Below, piece after piece: positions 1 through 8,902 of a stretch of 64,000 bases of DNA. The DNA comes from JAGWBJ01 sp964291465 (GTDB lineage Bacteria > Chloroflexota > Dehalococcoidia > Lucifugimonadales > JAGWBF01), in NCBI GenBank assembly GCA_964291465.2, contig OZ219929.1, positions 1-64,000 of the forward strand. The letters are read 5' to 3'. Made by a program: the position numbers and the translations under genes. Each line of letters opens with the position of its first letter. The first letter of the stretch is position 1. The notes under the pieces are model-generated. The model was given only the letters and a program-made list of their open reading frames with translations, was not told the DNA's origin and ran no database searches.

Positions 1-846
1 TGGCCGCGTCGGCCGCCCTGGGCGGTTGCGGCGGGGAGGGCTCCACCGAGGTGCTGCACATCGGGGGAATCCCGGACCAGGAGGCAGCCAAGCTGACCCG
101 CAGGTTCAACACCGTGGCGGACTACCTGCGGGAGGAGCTGAAAGTCGAGGTAGAGTACGTCGCCAGTGTGGACTACGCGGCGTTGGTGACGGCGTTCAAG
201 AACGGCGACGTGCACCTGGGCTGGTTCGGCGGCCTCACCGGCGTGCAGGCGCGGGACGCGTCCCCGGGGGCCAGGGCCATCGCCCAGCGCCCCAGGGACA
301 GGGAGTTCCACTCGGTCTTCGTGGCCAGGCCGGACCTCCAGGTCAGCCTCGCTGGATGAGCTGAAGGGGCTCACCTTCACCTTCGGCAGCGAGAGCTCCA
401 CCTCGGGCCACCTGATGCCCCGCCACTTCCTGTCCCAGGCCGGGGTCGACGCCGACTCGGACTTCGAGGGGCTGCCGGGCTACTCGGGCTCCCACGACAA
501 GACGTGGAAGCTGGTGGAGAGCGGGAGCTTTCAGGCCGGCGCCCTCAACGAGGCGGTGTGGCAGCAGGCCGTGGATGACGGGAAAGTCGACCTGGACAAG
601 GTCAGCGTGTTCTTCACCACCCCGCCCTACTTCGACTACAACTGGAGCGTCCGCGGCGACCTGGACCAGGCCTTCGGGGACGGGTTCACCCAGCGCCTCA
701 AGTCCGCCCTCCTGTCCCTCAGCCCGTCCCAGGAGAAGGAGAAGGAGATACTGGACCTCTTCCAGGCCCAGGGGTTCGTTCCCAGCGACAACGCCAACTA
801 CGACGCGATAGAGGACGTGGCCCGGGGGCTGGGGATCATCCGATGA
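1..846 (+). pseudogene. phnD: Phosphonate/phosphate-type ABC transporter substrate-binding lipoprotein (PhnD family), 5'-partial and frameshifted
   Basis: The reading frame enters from the left edge with a lipobox-like LGGC followed by a Gly/Ser linker (about 20-45), so the product is probably a lipid-anchored extracellular binding protein. The body has PhnD-family features: GGIPDQE, a pattern resembling FKNGDVHLGWFGG, then DELKGLTFTFGSESSTSGHL. The last stretch is in a different frame from the first: frame 0 stops at 357-359 while the family sequence continues in frame 1 from about 340 to the stop at 846. One surplus base around 334-342 would explain this. The 3' end overlaps the ATPase start by ATGA, so the operon is intact. 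The ligand (phosphonate, phosphite or phosphate) cannot be told from sequence. Confidence 0.85.
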
Positions 847-1619
847 ACGGCCAGGTGAACGGACGGGCCCCCATGTTCCTGCTGGAGGGGGTGGGGAAGG
901 CCTATCCACGGTCCGTCGCCCTGGCGCCCCTGTCCATGCGCATAGACGCGGGAGAGAAGGTGGCGGTGCTGGGTCCCAGCGGCAGCGGCAAGACGACGTT
1001 GCTCCATCTGTTGGGGGGCGTGATCCAGCCGGACCATGGAGTCATCACCATCGACGACAGGCCCCTAGCCCACCTGGGCCCGGGCCGGGAGCTGGCGGGC
1101 CTCGTGGGCGTCATGCACCAGCAGTTCGACCTGGTGCCTCACCTGGCCGTGGTGCACAACGTGCTGGCGGGCAACCTGGGCCGGTGGGGAACCCTGCGTT
1201 CCCTCCTGTCCCTGGTGTCGCCCAGGGAGCGGCACGTGGCGCTGGACGCACTGGACAGGCTCGGCATCGGGGACAAGCTGTACGAGAGGACTTCGACCCT
1301 CTCGGGCGGCGAGCAGCAGAGGGTGGCCATGGCCCGTCTGCTGGTGCAGACCCCCAAGGCCATTCTCGCCGACGAGCCCGTCGCCTCCCTGGACCCGGCC
1401 CGGGCCGAGGACCTGACCAAGCTGCTGGCGGAGGTGGCCGCCGACTCCGGCAGGACGCTGGTGGCCAGTCTCCACTCGGTGGACCTGACCCGTAGGTACT
1501 TCGACCGCGCCATCGGGCTGCGCAACGGCCAGGTGCAGTTCGACTCTCCCGTGGAAGACGTGACCGACGACGTCCTAGAGAGGCTGTATGACATCGAGGG
1601 CCTCGACTCCGCCCAGTAG
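843..1619 (+). CDS. phnC: Phosphonate-type ABC transporter ATP-binding protein (PhnC family)
   Basis: A 258-residue ABC ATPase that would power uptake by the neighbouring binding protein and permeases. Walker A GPSGSGKT is at residues 44-51, a Q-loop lies near QQFDLV (92-97), the signature LSGGEQQR is at 152-159, Walker B AILADEP at 172-178, and an H-loop follows in SLHSVD. Length matches PhnC/PhnL-type ATPases. The ATG overlaps the stop of the binding-protein gene by four bases and the 3' end overlaps the next permease by about 30 bases, so it is translationally coupled. No C-P lyase genes are visible in the window, so the substrate remains open. Confidence 0.93.
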   Translation: MNGQVNGRAPMFLLEGVGKAYPRSVALAPLSMRIDAGEKVAVLGPSGSGKTTLLHLLGGVIQPDHGVITIDDRPLAHLGPGRELAGLVGVMHQQFDLVPHLAVVHNVLAGNLGRWGTLRSLLSLVSPRERHVALDALDRLGIGDKLYERTSTLSGGEQQRVAMARLLVQTPKAILADEPVASLDPARAEDLTKLLAEVAADSGRTLVASLHSVDLTRRYFDRAIGLRNGQVQFDSPVEDVTDDVLERLYDIEGLDSAQ

Positions 1620-2403
1620 GTCCGGCCTCCTCCAGGGCCGGGGTCTGCTGAGCCTGCTGCTCCTGGCCGCCTTGGGGTGGAGCATGTGGGAGGTGGACTG
1701 GACCGGGTCGGTGGTCCACACGGGCGGGGCGGCGGCGGCCGGCGACTTCTTCGGCGCCCTGTTCAGCCTCGACCTCTCGCCATCGTTTCTAAAGGTGGTG
1801 CTGGAGGCCACCTGGTACACGGTGGCCTATGCCGTGGCGGGGATAACCCTGGCCGTGGGGCTGGGCCTAGCCCTCGGCGTGGCGGCCTCGGGGGTCCTGG
1901 CCCGCTCCCGGTCCGTGCGGTGGCCCCTGGTGGTAGGGACGCGGGGGCTGCTCGCCGTTCAGCGGTCCATACACGAGCTGGTTTGGGCGTGGCTGTTCGT
2001 GGTGGCCGTGGGACTGTCTCCCATGGCGGCGATACTGGCCCTGGCGATCCCCTACGGGGGCATCCTGGGCCGGATCTACTCCGACATCCTGAACGACGTG
2101 CCCCGGGAGCCCCTGCAGGCCCTCCGGGCCTCGGGCGCGGGAGAGTGGAAGGTGCTCCTCTACGGCAGGCTCCCCATGGCGCTCCCGGACATGCTCAGCT
2201 ACACCTTCTACCGCTTCGAGTGCGCCATCCGGGCGGCCGCCGTCATGAGCTTCGTGGGAATCGCCGGCCTGGGATACCAGATCCAGCTATCGCTGGACGA
2301 CCTGCTGTTCGGCCAGGTGTGGACGCTGCTGCTGTTCCTGACGGGCCTGGTCCTCCTGGTGGACCTGTGGAGCTCCATGGTCAGAAGGCGGTTGGTGCAG
2401 TGA
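1588..2403 (+). CDS. phnE: Phosphonate-type ABC transporter permease, first copy (PhnE family)
   Basis: A 271-residue inner-membrane permease. Hydrophobic segments occur at about 20-36, 72-104, 117-155 and 225-262. The cytoplasmic EAA loop that docks on the ATPase is recognisable around residues 173-195 (EPLQALRASGAGEW followed by GRLP), and a PhnE-like MSFVGIAGLGYQIQ stretch follows. The ATG at 1588 lies inside the end of the ATPase gene; no better start exists downstream before the first membrane segment. It overlaps the second permease gene, and the two permeases probably form a heterodimer. Confidence 0.9.
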   Translation: MTSRASTPPSRSGLLQGRGLLSLLLLAALGWSMWEVDWTGSVVHTGGAAAAGDFFGALFSLDLSPSFLKVVLEATWYTVAYAVAGITLAVGLGLALGVAASGVLARSRSVRWPLVVGTRGLLAVQRSIHELVWAWLFVVAVGLSPMAAILALAIPYGGILGRIYSDILNDVPREPLQALRASGAGEWKVLLYGRLPMALPDMLSYTFYRFECAIRAAAVMSFVGIAGLGYQIQLSLDDLLFGQVWTLLLFLTGLVLLVDLWSSMVRRRLVQ

Positions 2404-3305
2404 GCACCCGGCCGGGTTGGATGCCGCCGGCAGGCCCGGGATGGCGCGGTCCCCTCGCCGCGCTGCGGGGGGCGGATGCCGTCCGGCTGTCAATGGTCGG
2501 GTTCGTTGCGTTGGCTGCGGCTTCCTGGGCCTTCGTCCTGGCGGACGGCGCCGGGGGGTTCGGCGCGCTGTTCACCGGCTCCGCGTGGTCCGGGGCCCGG
2601 CGCTTCCTGGGCGAGCTGGCCGGGGAGGGCGCCGCCGGGACTCCGGCGTTCCTGGACGCCGGGGCGTGGGCCGAAGCCGGGGTGCTGGCCTCGGAGACGC
2701 TGGCCATGAGCATCCTCGCCATCACCCTGGCGGCGGCAGGGGTGCTGCTGACGGTGCTTCCCGCGGCCCGGAACGTGGCCATGGGGGAGCTGGTCCCGGC
2801 GGGCCGGGGGGCGGTGCTCTGGAGGGGGATGTATTTCCTGGTCAGGGGATTGTTCGTGCTGACCCGGGGGGTGCCGGAGCTGGTGTGGGCGATGATCATC
2901 GTCTTCTTCCTGTCTCCCGGGATACTCCCCGGGGCCCTGGCGCTGGCTTTACATAACTACGGCATACTGGGCAAGCTGTCGGCCGAGGTGGTGGAGGACC
3001 TGGACACCCGTCCGGCCAGGTCCCTGCAGGGCGCCGGGGCGCGGCCCTTCCAGATGATGGCCTACGGAATACTGCCCCAGGTGCTGCCCCAGCTCATCAC
3101 CTACACCCTGTACCGTTGGGAGGTGGTCATCCGCACCACCATCGTGGTCGGATTCGTGAGCGCGGGGGGCCTGGGACGGGACTTCCGGCTGAGCATGAGC
3201 TTCTTCCACTACACCGACGTGGCCCTGCTGCTGATGTGGTACGTGCTGCTGGTGATCGGTGTGGACCTGCTGAGCGCGTGGCTGAGGAGCCGCGTCAGGA
3301 CCTAG
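2400..3305 (+). CDS. phnE: Phosphonate-type ABC transporter permease, second copy (PhnE family)
   Basis: About 301 residues from a GTG at 2400 that overlaps the stop of the first permease (GTGA). The same frame is open back to 1677, but that part is out-of-frame reading of the first permease. Membrane segments are at about 30-50, 100-125, 150-200 and 255-290. An EAA-like loop (ARSLQGAGARPFQ, then GILPQVLPQ) and the VGFVSAGGLGRDF motif match PhnE permeases. The N-terminus has an extra periplasmic stretch compared with copy one. It is the last gene of the operon; nothing follows on this strand before the leftward SMP-30 gene. Confidence 0.88.
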   Translation: MSTRPGWMPPAGPGWRGPLAALRGADAVRLSMVGFVALAAASWAFVLADGAGGFGALFTGSAWSGARRFLGELAGEGAAGTPAFLDAGAWAEAGVLASETLAMSILAITLAAAGVLLTVLPAARNVAMGELVPAGRGAVLWRGMYFLVRGLFVLTRGVPELVWAMIIVFFLSPGILPGALALALHNYGILGKLSAEVVEDLDTRPARSLQGAGARPFQMMAYGILPQVLPQLITYTLYRWEVVIRTTIVVGFVSAGGLGRDFRLSMSFFHYTDVALLLMWYVLLVIGVDLLSAWLRSRVRT

Positions 3306-3373
3306 GGGCGGCGCGGAGGGCGGCGGAGGCGCACCTCCGGGACGCATGTTCAGCGAATGCCCGAGGCGTACCC

Positions 3374-4222
3374 CTAGACGACCTTCACCCCGGGGACCCT
3401 GCCCTGGACGCTGTAGACCGAGGTGCGGGCGGTGACGTAGATGGTGCGGTTGTCGGGGCCGCCGAAGGTCACGTTGGCTGGCAGCTCGGGGAAGGCGACG
3501 GTGCCCACGTGGCGGCCCCCGGGCTCCACGACCCACAGGCCGCCCCCTCCGGTGATGTACAGGTTCCCCTCCACGTCCACCTTCATCCCGTCGGGGTTGC
3601 CCTCGGCCTCCACGTCCATGTCCACGAACACCCGGTCGTTGGAGAGGGACCCGTCGGGGCCCATGTCGAAGGCCCGGACGTGCCGCCGCGCCGTGTCGTC
3701 GATGTACAGGACCGATTCGTCGGGTGAGAAGGCCAGGCCGTTGGGCCGGTCGAAGTCCGAGATGAGCAGCGACAGGTTGCCGTCAAGGTCTATGCGGTAG
3801 ACGCCGTTGAAGCCCTGCTCTCCGGGGTCCGGTAGGATGCCGTAGGGAGGGTCGGTGAAGTAGATGGCGCCGCCGGAATGGACCACCACGTCGTTGGGGC
3901 TGTTGAGGCGCTTGCCGTCGTGGCTGTCGACGACGGTCTCCATGGTGCCGCCGGGCCCCTGGCGGGACACCTGCCGCCCGGCGTGCTCGCAGACTACCAG
4001 CCGTCCCCGGCGGTCGTAGGTCAGGCCGTTGGACTGGCGGCTGGGGCGGATGTGGGGCTCGGCGGCGCCGCCGGGGGCCAGCCGATATATGGTGTCGGCG
4101 GGTATGTCGCTGAACAGCAGGTACCCGTCGGGATGCCACACGGGGCCCTCGGTGAACTGGAACCCGCCGGCCAGGAGTCGGGGCTCCCCGGGAGATACGA
4201 AATCGGACAGATCACGGGCCAT
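3374..4222 (-). CDS. SMP-30/gluconolactonase/LRE family protein
   Basis: A 282-residue six-bladed beta-propeller lactonase/hydrolase. Family marks are FTEGPVWHPDGYLLFSDI near the N-terminus (metal-binding Glu), LNSPNDVVVHSGGAIYFTDP in the middle, FDRPNGLAFSPDE, and GNPDGMKVDVEGNLY (metal-binding Asp). These enzymes usually open sugar or other lactones using a divalent metal in the cytosol. It is the last gene of a leftward set with an LLM flavin oxidoreductase and an alpha/beta hydrolase. A Baeyer-Villiger-like oxidation followed by lactone hydrolysis would fit, but that is inference. Confidence 0.9.
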   Translation of the reverse strand: MARDLSDFVSPGEPRLLAGGFQFTEGPVWHPDGYLLFSDIPADTIYRLAPGGAAEPHIRPSRQSNGLTYDRRGRLVVCEHAGRQVSRQGPGGTMETVVDSHDGKRLNSPNDVVVHSGGAIYFTDPPYGILPDPGEQGFNGVYRIDLDGNLSLLISDFDRPNGLAFSPDESVLYIDDTARRHVRAFDMGPDGSLSNDRVFVDMDVEAEGNPDGMKVDVEGNLYITGGGGLWVVEPGGRHVGTVAFPELPANVTFGGPDNRTIYVTARTSVYSVQGRVPGVKVV

Positions 4223-4304
4223 GGCTGCTCCTCCGGCGGCGTGGAGTCTGCGAACGGCGGCGGCCCCTGGGACTTACTCCGGGTATAGGGTCTCCCTCGG
4301 GGCG

Positions 4305-5504
4305 CTACTCGTAGGGCTGGAGCTGGATCTCGTGCAGGGCCGGGATGACCTCTTTGCCCATGAGCTCGATGGAGCGCATCACGTGCTTGTGCTCCATGGC
4401 CCCTTCGTTGCCGTAGATGTGCAGATAGCCGGGGCTGAGGCGCTGGATGACCTCGGTCAGCTTCCGGGTGACGGTGTCGGGGTTGCCGACGATGATGTTG
4501 TTGACGCCCTGGAGCTCCTCGTAGGACATGCCGACGCCCAGCCCGCCGCCGCCGGCCACGTTGCCGATGGGCCGCTTGGCCTTGACCTCCACGGCCGCCC
4601 TGGACTGGTAGCCGGGGGGGTCGTTGTGCTCCCTGGGGCCGCGCTGGCGGTGCCCGATGGTCCACATGAACTCGCGGCCGATCTCCACAGCCTCCTCGTC
4701 GGTGTCCGCCACCAGGGCCCGGAGGAGGTACCCGAAGTTGCCGGGCCCGGGCTTGAACCCGACCTCCTGGGCCGTCTCGATGTACACCTGCTTGAGCCAC
4801 TCGGTGGTGTCCACCAGGGCGCCCAGGTTCATGTACGGGTACTGGTGGGTGGCCGCCCAGACCACGCTCTCGGGGCTGCCGGTGCCGGGGAACCAGATGT
4901 CGGGATGGGGCTTCTGGATGGGCAGCACCCAGGGGTTCACGGCGCGGTAGTGGTAGTGCTCACCTTCGTAGCGGAAGGGCCCGGGCTCGGTCCAGCACTT
5001 GAGGATGAGGTCGTGGGCCTCCTCGAACCGCTCCCGGTTCTCCGTGGGGTCGATGCCGCCCTGGAGCGACTCGACGGCGGTGCCCCGCACGAAGCCGGAG
5101 ATTATGCGGCCGTTGGAGTAGCAGTCCAGCATGGCCAGCTCCTCGGCCATGCGGACGGGGTCGTTGATGGCGATGACGTTGCCCAGGATGGCTATCTTGA
5201 CGTTCTTGGTCAGCTTGGCGATGACCGCCGCGTCCAGGTTGACCGACGGTTTCATGCACCAGTAGGAGGCGTGGTGCTCGTTGCTCATGATGCCGTCGAA
5301 TCCCACTTCGTCGGCCAGGGCGTACTGCTCGTGGTACTCGTTGTAGAGCCGGTGGGCCTCATGGGGGTCGAAGTAGCGGTTAGGGAAGCCCAGGCGGCCG
5401 GAGTCGTACTTCTCCAGGTCCTGGTCGGTGACGGGGCCGTAGGGCTGCTCCGAGAACCAGTAGACCTCGACCTTGTCCGTCGGCCTGGCTAGCTGCTGGG
5501 CCAT
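4305..5504 (-). CDS. LLM-class flavin-dependent oxidoreductase
   Basis: A 399-residue protein of the bacterial luciferase-like (TIM-barrel, reduced flavin-dependent) monooxygenase family. Supporting stretches are EVGFDGIMSNEHHASYWC near residues 65-83, typical of the family N-terminal strand, GRIISGFVRGTAVE, and VGNPDTVTRKLTEV near the C-terminus. It probably oxidises a small organic substrate with FMNH2 supplied by a reductase not found here. Start is the ATG at 5504, after a GGAGGG-type ribosome site. It lies between alpha/beta hydrolase and SMP-30 genes on the same strand. Confidence 0.92.
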   Translation of the reverse strand: MAQQLARPTDKVEVYWFSEQPYGPVTDQDLEKYDSGRLGFPNRYFDPHEAHRLYNEYHEQYALADEVGFDGIMSNEHHASYWCMKPSVNLDAAVIAKLTKNVKIAILGNVIAINDPVRMAEELAMLDCYSNGRIISGFVRGTAVESLQGGIDPTENRERFEEAHDLILKCWTEPGPFRYEGEHYHYRAVNPWVLPIQKPHPDIWFPGTGSPESVVWAATHQYPYMNLGALVDTTEWLKQVYIETAQEVGFKPGPGNFGYLLRALVADTDEEAVEIGREFMWTIGHRQRGPREHNDPPGYQSRAAVEVKAKRPIGNVAGGGGLGVGMSYEELQGVNNIIVGNPDTVTRKLTEVIQRLSPGYLHIYGNEGAMEHKHVMRSIELMGKEVIPALHEIQLQPYE

Positions 5505-5583
5505 GGGGTCCCTCCTTTGTCGACCGTGGCGGTTATCGTGGGGTTGGGCGCGGCGCCCGTACCCCGTCCCGGTGGGGCGGCGA

Positions 5584-6363
5584 TCAAAGCTTGGAGAGGA
5601 ACTCCAGCGTGGCGTCGAGGAACTCCTGGGGCTTCTCGAACTGGGGAGAGTGGCCGCACTCCTCGATGATGCGTAAGGTCGAACCCTTCAGGGACTGGTG
5701 ATAGATCTCGCCGGCGTTGAGGGGGACGATGCCGTCTTCGCGGCCCCAGACTATCAGGGACGGAACCTCCACCAGCTTGAGGTATTCGGGCAGCACCGGG
5801 TTGTGCATGTACGGCTTCCAGCACAGCCGCGACGCCATCTCCCGGTTCCTCCACTGGACGTCCTCCTCTGGGGAGAGGTAGGGCGCCTCGGGCGCCTTGC
5901 TCTGGTCGTGGTAGATGAGCTCCTGGGTCTGCTCCGGGGACACCATAAGGGTCTCGGCGATCTCCCCCACCTGGGGCCGGACGCCCACGGCATTGACCAG
6001 CACCAGGGCCTTTATCCTGTGGGAGTCCATGGCCGCCAGCTCGGCGGCGATCCATCCGCCCATGGAGAAGCCCATGAGGACGGCGTCCTCCAGGCCCGCG
6101 CTCCGCATGAAGCCGACGTAAAAGTGGGCCACGTCGTTGATGGTGCTCACCCAGGGGGGCCGTGGGGTCTTATCGTAGCCCGGGTGGGAGGAGGCGTAGA
6201 CCGTGTAGTGCTCGGCCAGGGCGTCGTGGTAGTCCATCCAGCGGTGGTTGCCCCTGGCTCCGTGGAGGAGCAGCAGGGGCGGCCCGCTGCCTCCCTTGAG
6301 GACCTGGGTCTTGGTGCCGCCCACGTCGACGAACTCCTCGGTCCAGTTTTGCGTTGTCGTCAT
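5584..6363 (-). CDS. Alpha/beta hydrolase
   Basis: A 259-residue alpha/beta-hydrolase from the ATG at 6363, which follows GGAGGCCGAAAGGCG; the frame is open further upstream but that part is low-complexity Pro/Arg. The oxyanion-hole region is LLLLHGARGN (30-40), the nucleophile elbow is GFSMGG with Ser100, the acid is probably the Asp of WGREDGIVPL, and the base is the His of EECGHSPQFEKP. It resembles meta-cleavage-product hydrolases and related C-C or ester hydrolases. It is the first gene of a leftward group with the LLM oxidoreductase and SMP-30 genes. Confidence 0.9.
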   Translation of the reverse strand: MTTTQNWTEEFVDVGGTKTQVLKGGSGPPLLLLHGARGNHRWMDYHDALAEHYTVYASSHPGYDKTPRPPWVSTINDVAHFYVGFMRSAGLEDAVLMGFSMGGWIAAELAAMDSHRIKALVLVNAVGVRPQVGEIAETLMVSPEQTQELIYHDQSKAPEAPYLSPEEDVQWRNREMASRLCWKPYMHNPVLPEYLKLVEVPSLIVWGREDGIVPLNAGEIYHQSLKGSTLRIIEECGHSPQFEKPQEFLDATLEFLSKL

Positions 6364-6523
6364 CGCCTTTCGGCCTCCGTCAGTGTGAGGGGGTTGCCGG
6401 GTCCGGGTGGGCGGCGGTCCGGGGAGGGGGGCCGGCTGGGGCGCCGCCGACACTGAGAGTTTGGCCCAGCGGGTTGTGTTTGTCAAGGGTAGCCGCGGCT
6501 TGCGGCCCGCGCCCCGCGGGGAT

Positions 6524-7864
6524 ATGCTAGCCACCTATGGGCAGACGGTCGTGATCGGGACAGGCGGGCCGGCAGACCTCCTCAGGCGCACCAGGGGGAT
6601 GTACTACGGCTGGTGGCTGGCCGTCCTGGGCGCGGTGGTGATGGCCCTGGGGACGGTGCCCTTCTTCCAGGGCATGCCCGTATGGAACCCGGTGATCCGG
6701 GCGCGCCTGGGGTGGACCAAGGACCAGCTGGTGTGGGCCTTCGCCCTGACCCGGGTGGAGGGCGGCCTGCTGGGCCCGCTGGAGGGCCTCCTCATAGACC
6801 GGCTGGGGCCCCGGCGCATGGTGCTGGCCGGGTGCCTGATACTGGGGGGCGGGTTCATCCTCTTCAGCCAGGTCCGGGAGCTGTGGCAGCTCTACCTGGT
6901 GTTCATCATGATGAGCCTGGGGGCGGCCCTGGGCACCTGGCTGCCCATGATGACGGTGATGAACTCCTGGTTCATCCGCAAGCGCACCCTGGCCATGTCC
7001 ATCGTCCAGGAGGGGTTTGCCGTCGGCGGGATAGTGGTGCCGCCTCTGATGGCCTGGTCCATCGGAGGGACGGCGGTGGAGGACCCGGAGCGGTACGGGT
7101 GGCGTGCCACCGCGGCGGCCATAGGCCTGATAATCGCCGGCCTGGCCTTCCCGATCTCGCGGCTGGTGAGGGACCGGCCCGAGGACCTGGGGCTCGTGCC
7201 CGACGGCGCCCCGGCGGAGGCAAGGCGGCCCGAAGGCCCGCAGGCCGGGGCCGCCAGCGACGGCGAGATGGACTACACGTGGCGGCAGGCCGTCCGGACG
7301 AAGGCCTTCTGGTTCATCAGCATGGGGCACGGCGCGTCGTCCATCGTGATCGTGACGATAATGGTGCACCTGGGGCTCATGCTGGACGACCGGGGCTTCT
7401 CGCTGGGCACCATCGGGCTGGTGGTGTCCACCTACACGGGGCTGAACGCGGTGTTCGTGCTGGTGGGAGGGTACGTGGGTAGCCGGGTGCCGGTCAGGTA
7501 CGCGCTGTTCGGCTTCTCGGCCCTGCAGTCCGGGGCGGTGGCCGTCCTGCTGGTGGCCGGAGACGACGCCTTGCTGGTGTTCCTCTTCGCCGTCCTCCTG
7601 GGAGTCGGGTTCGGCGGCCGCAACCCGCTCACCTCGGCCATAAGGGGCACCTACTTCGGCCGGAAGGACTACGCCACCATAACGGGGCTGGGCATGGTGA
7701 TAATGAACGTGTTCCTGTTCACCGCGCCGGTGGTAGCCGGGTACATCAGCTACGACACGGCGTTCGCGGGGGTGGCGGTGGTGTGCCTGCTGGGGTCGGG
7801 GCTGTTCCTGTTCCTGGGAGACCCGAAGCCGCCGCCCGCGCCGCTGCGGAGGGCTGGGGTGTGA
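6524..7864 (+). CDS. MFS transporter
   Basis: About 446 residues with twelve predicted hydrophobic segments; the N-terminal MYYGWWLAVLGAVVMALG is typical of OFA/monocarboxylate-like MFS carriers. The loop between segments 2 and 3 carries GPLEGLLIDRLGPRRM, a form of the MFS signature. The start is uncertain: ATG 6524 was chosen; ATG 6599, directly before the first membrane segment, is an alternative. The open frame back to 6407 is unlikely coding. It is transcribed divergently from the alpha/beta hydrolase group and may import its substrate. Confidence 0.9.
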   Translation: MLATYGQTVVIGTGGPADLLRRTRGMYYGWWLAVLGAVVMALGTVPFFQGMPVWNPVIRARLGWTKDQLVWAFALTRVEGGLLGPLEGLLIDRLGPRRMVLAGCLILGGGFILFSQVRELWQLYLVFIMMSLGAALGTWLPMMTVMNSWFIRKRTLAMSIVQEGFAVGGIVVPPLMAWSIGGTAVEDPERYGWRATAAAIGLIIAGLAFPISRLVRDRPEDLGLVPDGAPAEARRPEGPQAGAASDGEMDYTWRQAVRTKAFWFISMGHGASSIVIVTIMVHLGLMLDDRGFSLGTIGLVVSTYTGLNAVFVLVGGYVGSRVPVRYALFGFSALQSGAVAVLLVAGDDALLVFLFAVLLGVGFGGRNPLTSAIRGTYFGRKDYATITGLGMVIMNVFLFTAPVVAGYISYDTAFAGVAVVCLLGSGLFLFLGDPKPPPAPLRRAGV

Positions 7865-7975
7865 GGTGGCGGTTGGCTGGGGGGCGTAGTTGCGCCGTCG
7901 TCTGCCCTAGAAGGTCGTGGCCTGGGTGGACGGTGACCTCCCACGTGCTGGGGCTGCCCTGGCGGAGGGAGCCTT

Positions 7976-8266
7976 TCACCCCGGGCGGTGAGACCTATCG
8001 GAGATGCTCCCTTCTACCTCACGTGCCTTGGGCCCCTGAAAACTTATGCGAACTATGTGATCAGCCCTGTAATGCACTGTCGGACCGGCCAGAATCAGAA
8101 TGGGTGATTCGCCGAAAAGAGCAGCTTCAATGTATGTAGCGATGTCCGCAATCTCGTGCCTTGAGTAATCGTCATCTTCTGGCAAACTAAGAGGTCTGTG
8201 GCTCGTGGTAACGCCATCGGTGGTAGTAACGTTCACGACCAATAGTTCGTCTGGTGTTGTCATCAC
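7976..8266 (-). CDS. Hypothetical protein (96 aa)
   Basis: A small soluble acidic protein whose family I do not recognise. It begins MMTTPDEL and has a hydrophobic strand (SPILILAGPTVHYRADHIVRI) in its second half. Base composition is clearly less GC-rich than the flanking MFS and glycosylase genes, so it belongs to the same accessory patch as the downstream-numbered DUF2513-like and hicAB-like genes. The 9-bp gap to the upstream gene at 8276 suggests co-transcription. Confidence 0.55.
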   Translation of the reverse strand: MMTTPDELLVVNVTTTDGVTTSHRPLSLPEDDDYSRHEIADIATYIEAALFGESPILILAGPTVHYRADHIVRISFQGPKAREVEGSISDRSHRPG

Positions 8267-8275
8267 TCATCCTTC

Positions 8276-8572
8276 CTAATGACTGACAAATGGTAGAGCT
8301 TCTAACTGTGCGCCTCGCCGTAGTTCATTCAGGACATTGTGGCCCAGCCAAGTTAGTTGGCCGATTCTGTCTGAATCTCCCAGCCCTCCGGAAACCAGAA
8401 ATCCTGCTTCTCTGCATAGCTCTACCTGGTATCTGACGAATGCAGTCGGATAGACCGGTTGTAAGCTCTCTCCCGGCATGTCTGCCAAATCATCTAGCCC
8501 CACGAAAGTATCTGCCTCACATCCCTCCGCGGTTAACAGTACACGCATTATCAGGGTGCGGTCACGCGTCAC
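8276..8572 (-). CDS. DUF2513-like protein
   Basis: A 98-residue winged-helix-like protein. The opening MTRDRTLIMRVLLTAEG and the later pattern of a helix (YQVELCREAGFLVSG) followed by QLTWLGHNVLNELR match the layout of DUF2513 proteins, which are often found on plasmids, prophages and islands; their function is not established. It sits in a low-GC patch beside hicAB-like genes and a second small unknown gene. The assignment rests on motif memory only. Confidence 0.6.
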   Translation of the reverse strand: MTRDRTLIMRVLLTAEGCEADTFVGLDDLADMPGESLQPVYPTAFVRYQVELCREAGFLVSGGLGDSDRIGQLTWLGHNVLNELRRGAQLEALPFVSH

Positions 8573-8622
8573 CGTATGCTCCTATGTTGTCGTGTGTTGA
8601 TTGACAAAGGAAAATGGTCGGA

Positions 8623-8889
8623 TTACACCGCCACCGAAATGCGCAAAGGTATATAGGCCACCATCCAGCCGGGTTCCAAGCTGATGTCCTCGATGGGGCT
8701 CGGCCCTGGAATGACTTGGCCGTGCTCCTGGGCGCACTCCACGAAGTCGGCAAGCGCTTCCACCGCGTTCTCCAAGGCCTCGTCCACCGTGGCGCCCATG
8801 GCACAGCAGACCCCCAGGGGTTCCATGTCGGGGACCAAGACGCCATAGGCCCCCAATTCCCCATGTATGGTCACCGGATACTTGGTCAC
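8623..8889 (-). CDS. hicB: HicB-like antitoxin (type II toxin-antitoxin)
   Basis: An 88-residue protein with the HicB fold pattern: an opening strand (YPVTIHGELGAYGVLVPDMEPLG with few breaks), the CCAMGATVDEALENAVEALADF helix, and a short terminal strand. HicB degenerates from an RNase H-like domain and neutralises HicA. No DNA-binding tail is visible, so autoregulation may need other contacts. It lies immediately after the hicA-like gene on the same strand, the usual hicA-hicB order. Confidence 0.8.
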   Translation of the reverse strand: MTKYPVTIHGELGAYGVLVPDMEPLGVCCAMGATVDEALENAVEALADFVECAQEHGQVIPGPSPIEDISLEPGWMVAYIPLRISVAV

Positions 8890-8902
8890 AGGTCTTTCCT
8901 TC

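Noticed and set aside
1677..2399. Long open frame upstream of and in frame with the second permease
   Set aside because: It is the out-of-frame reading of the first permease, with Gly/Arg/Pro-rich composition. The true start is GTG 2400.
4029..5492. Long open frame on the plus strand over the LLM oxidoreductase gene
   Set aside because: It has low-complexity Val/Gly/Leu/Asp composition and no family; it is an antisense reading typical of GC-rich genes.
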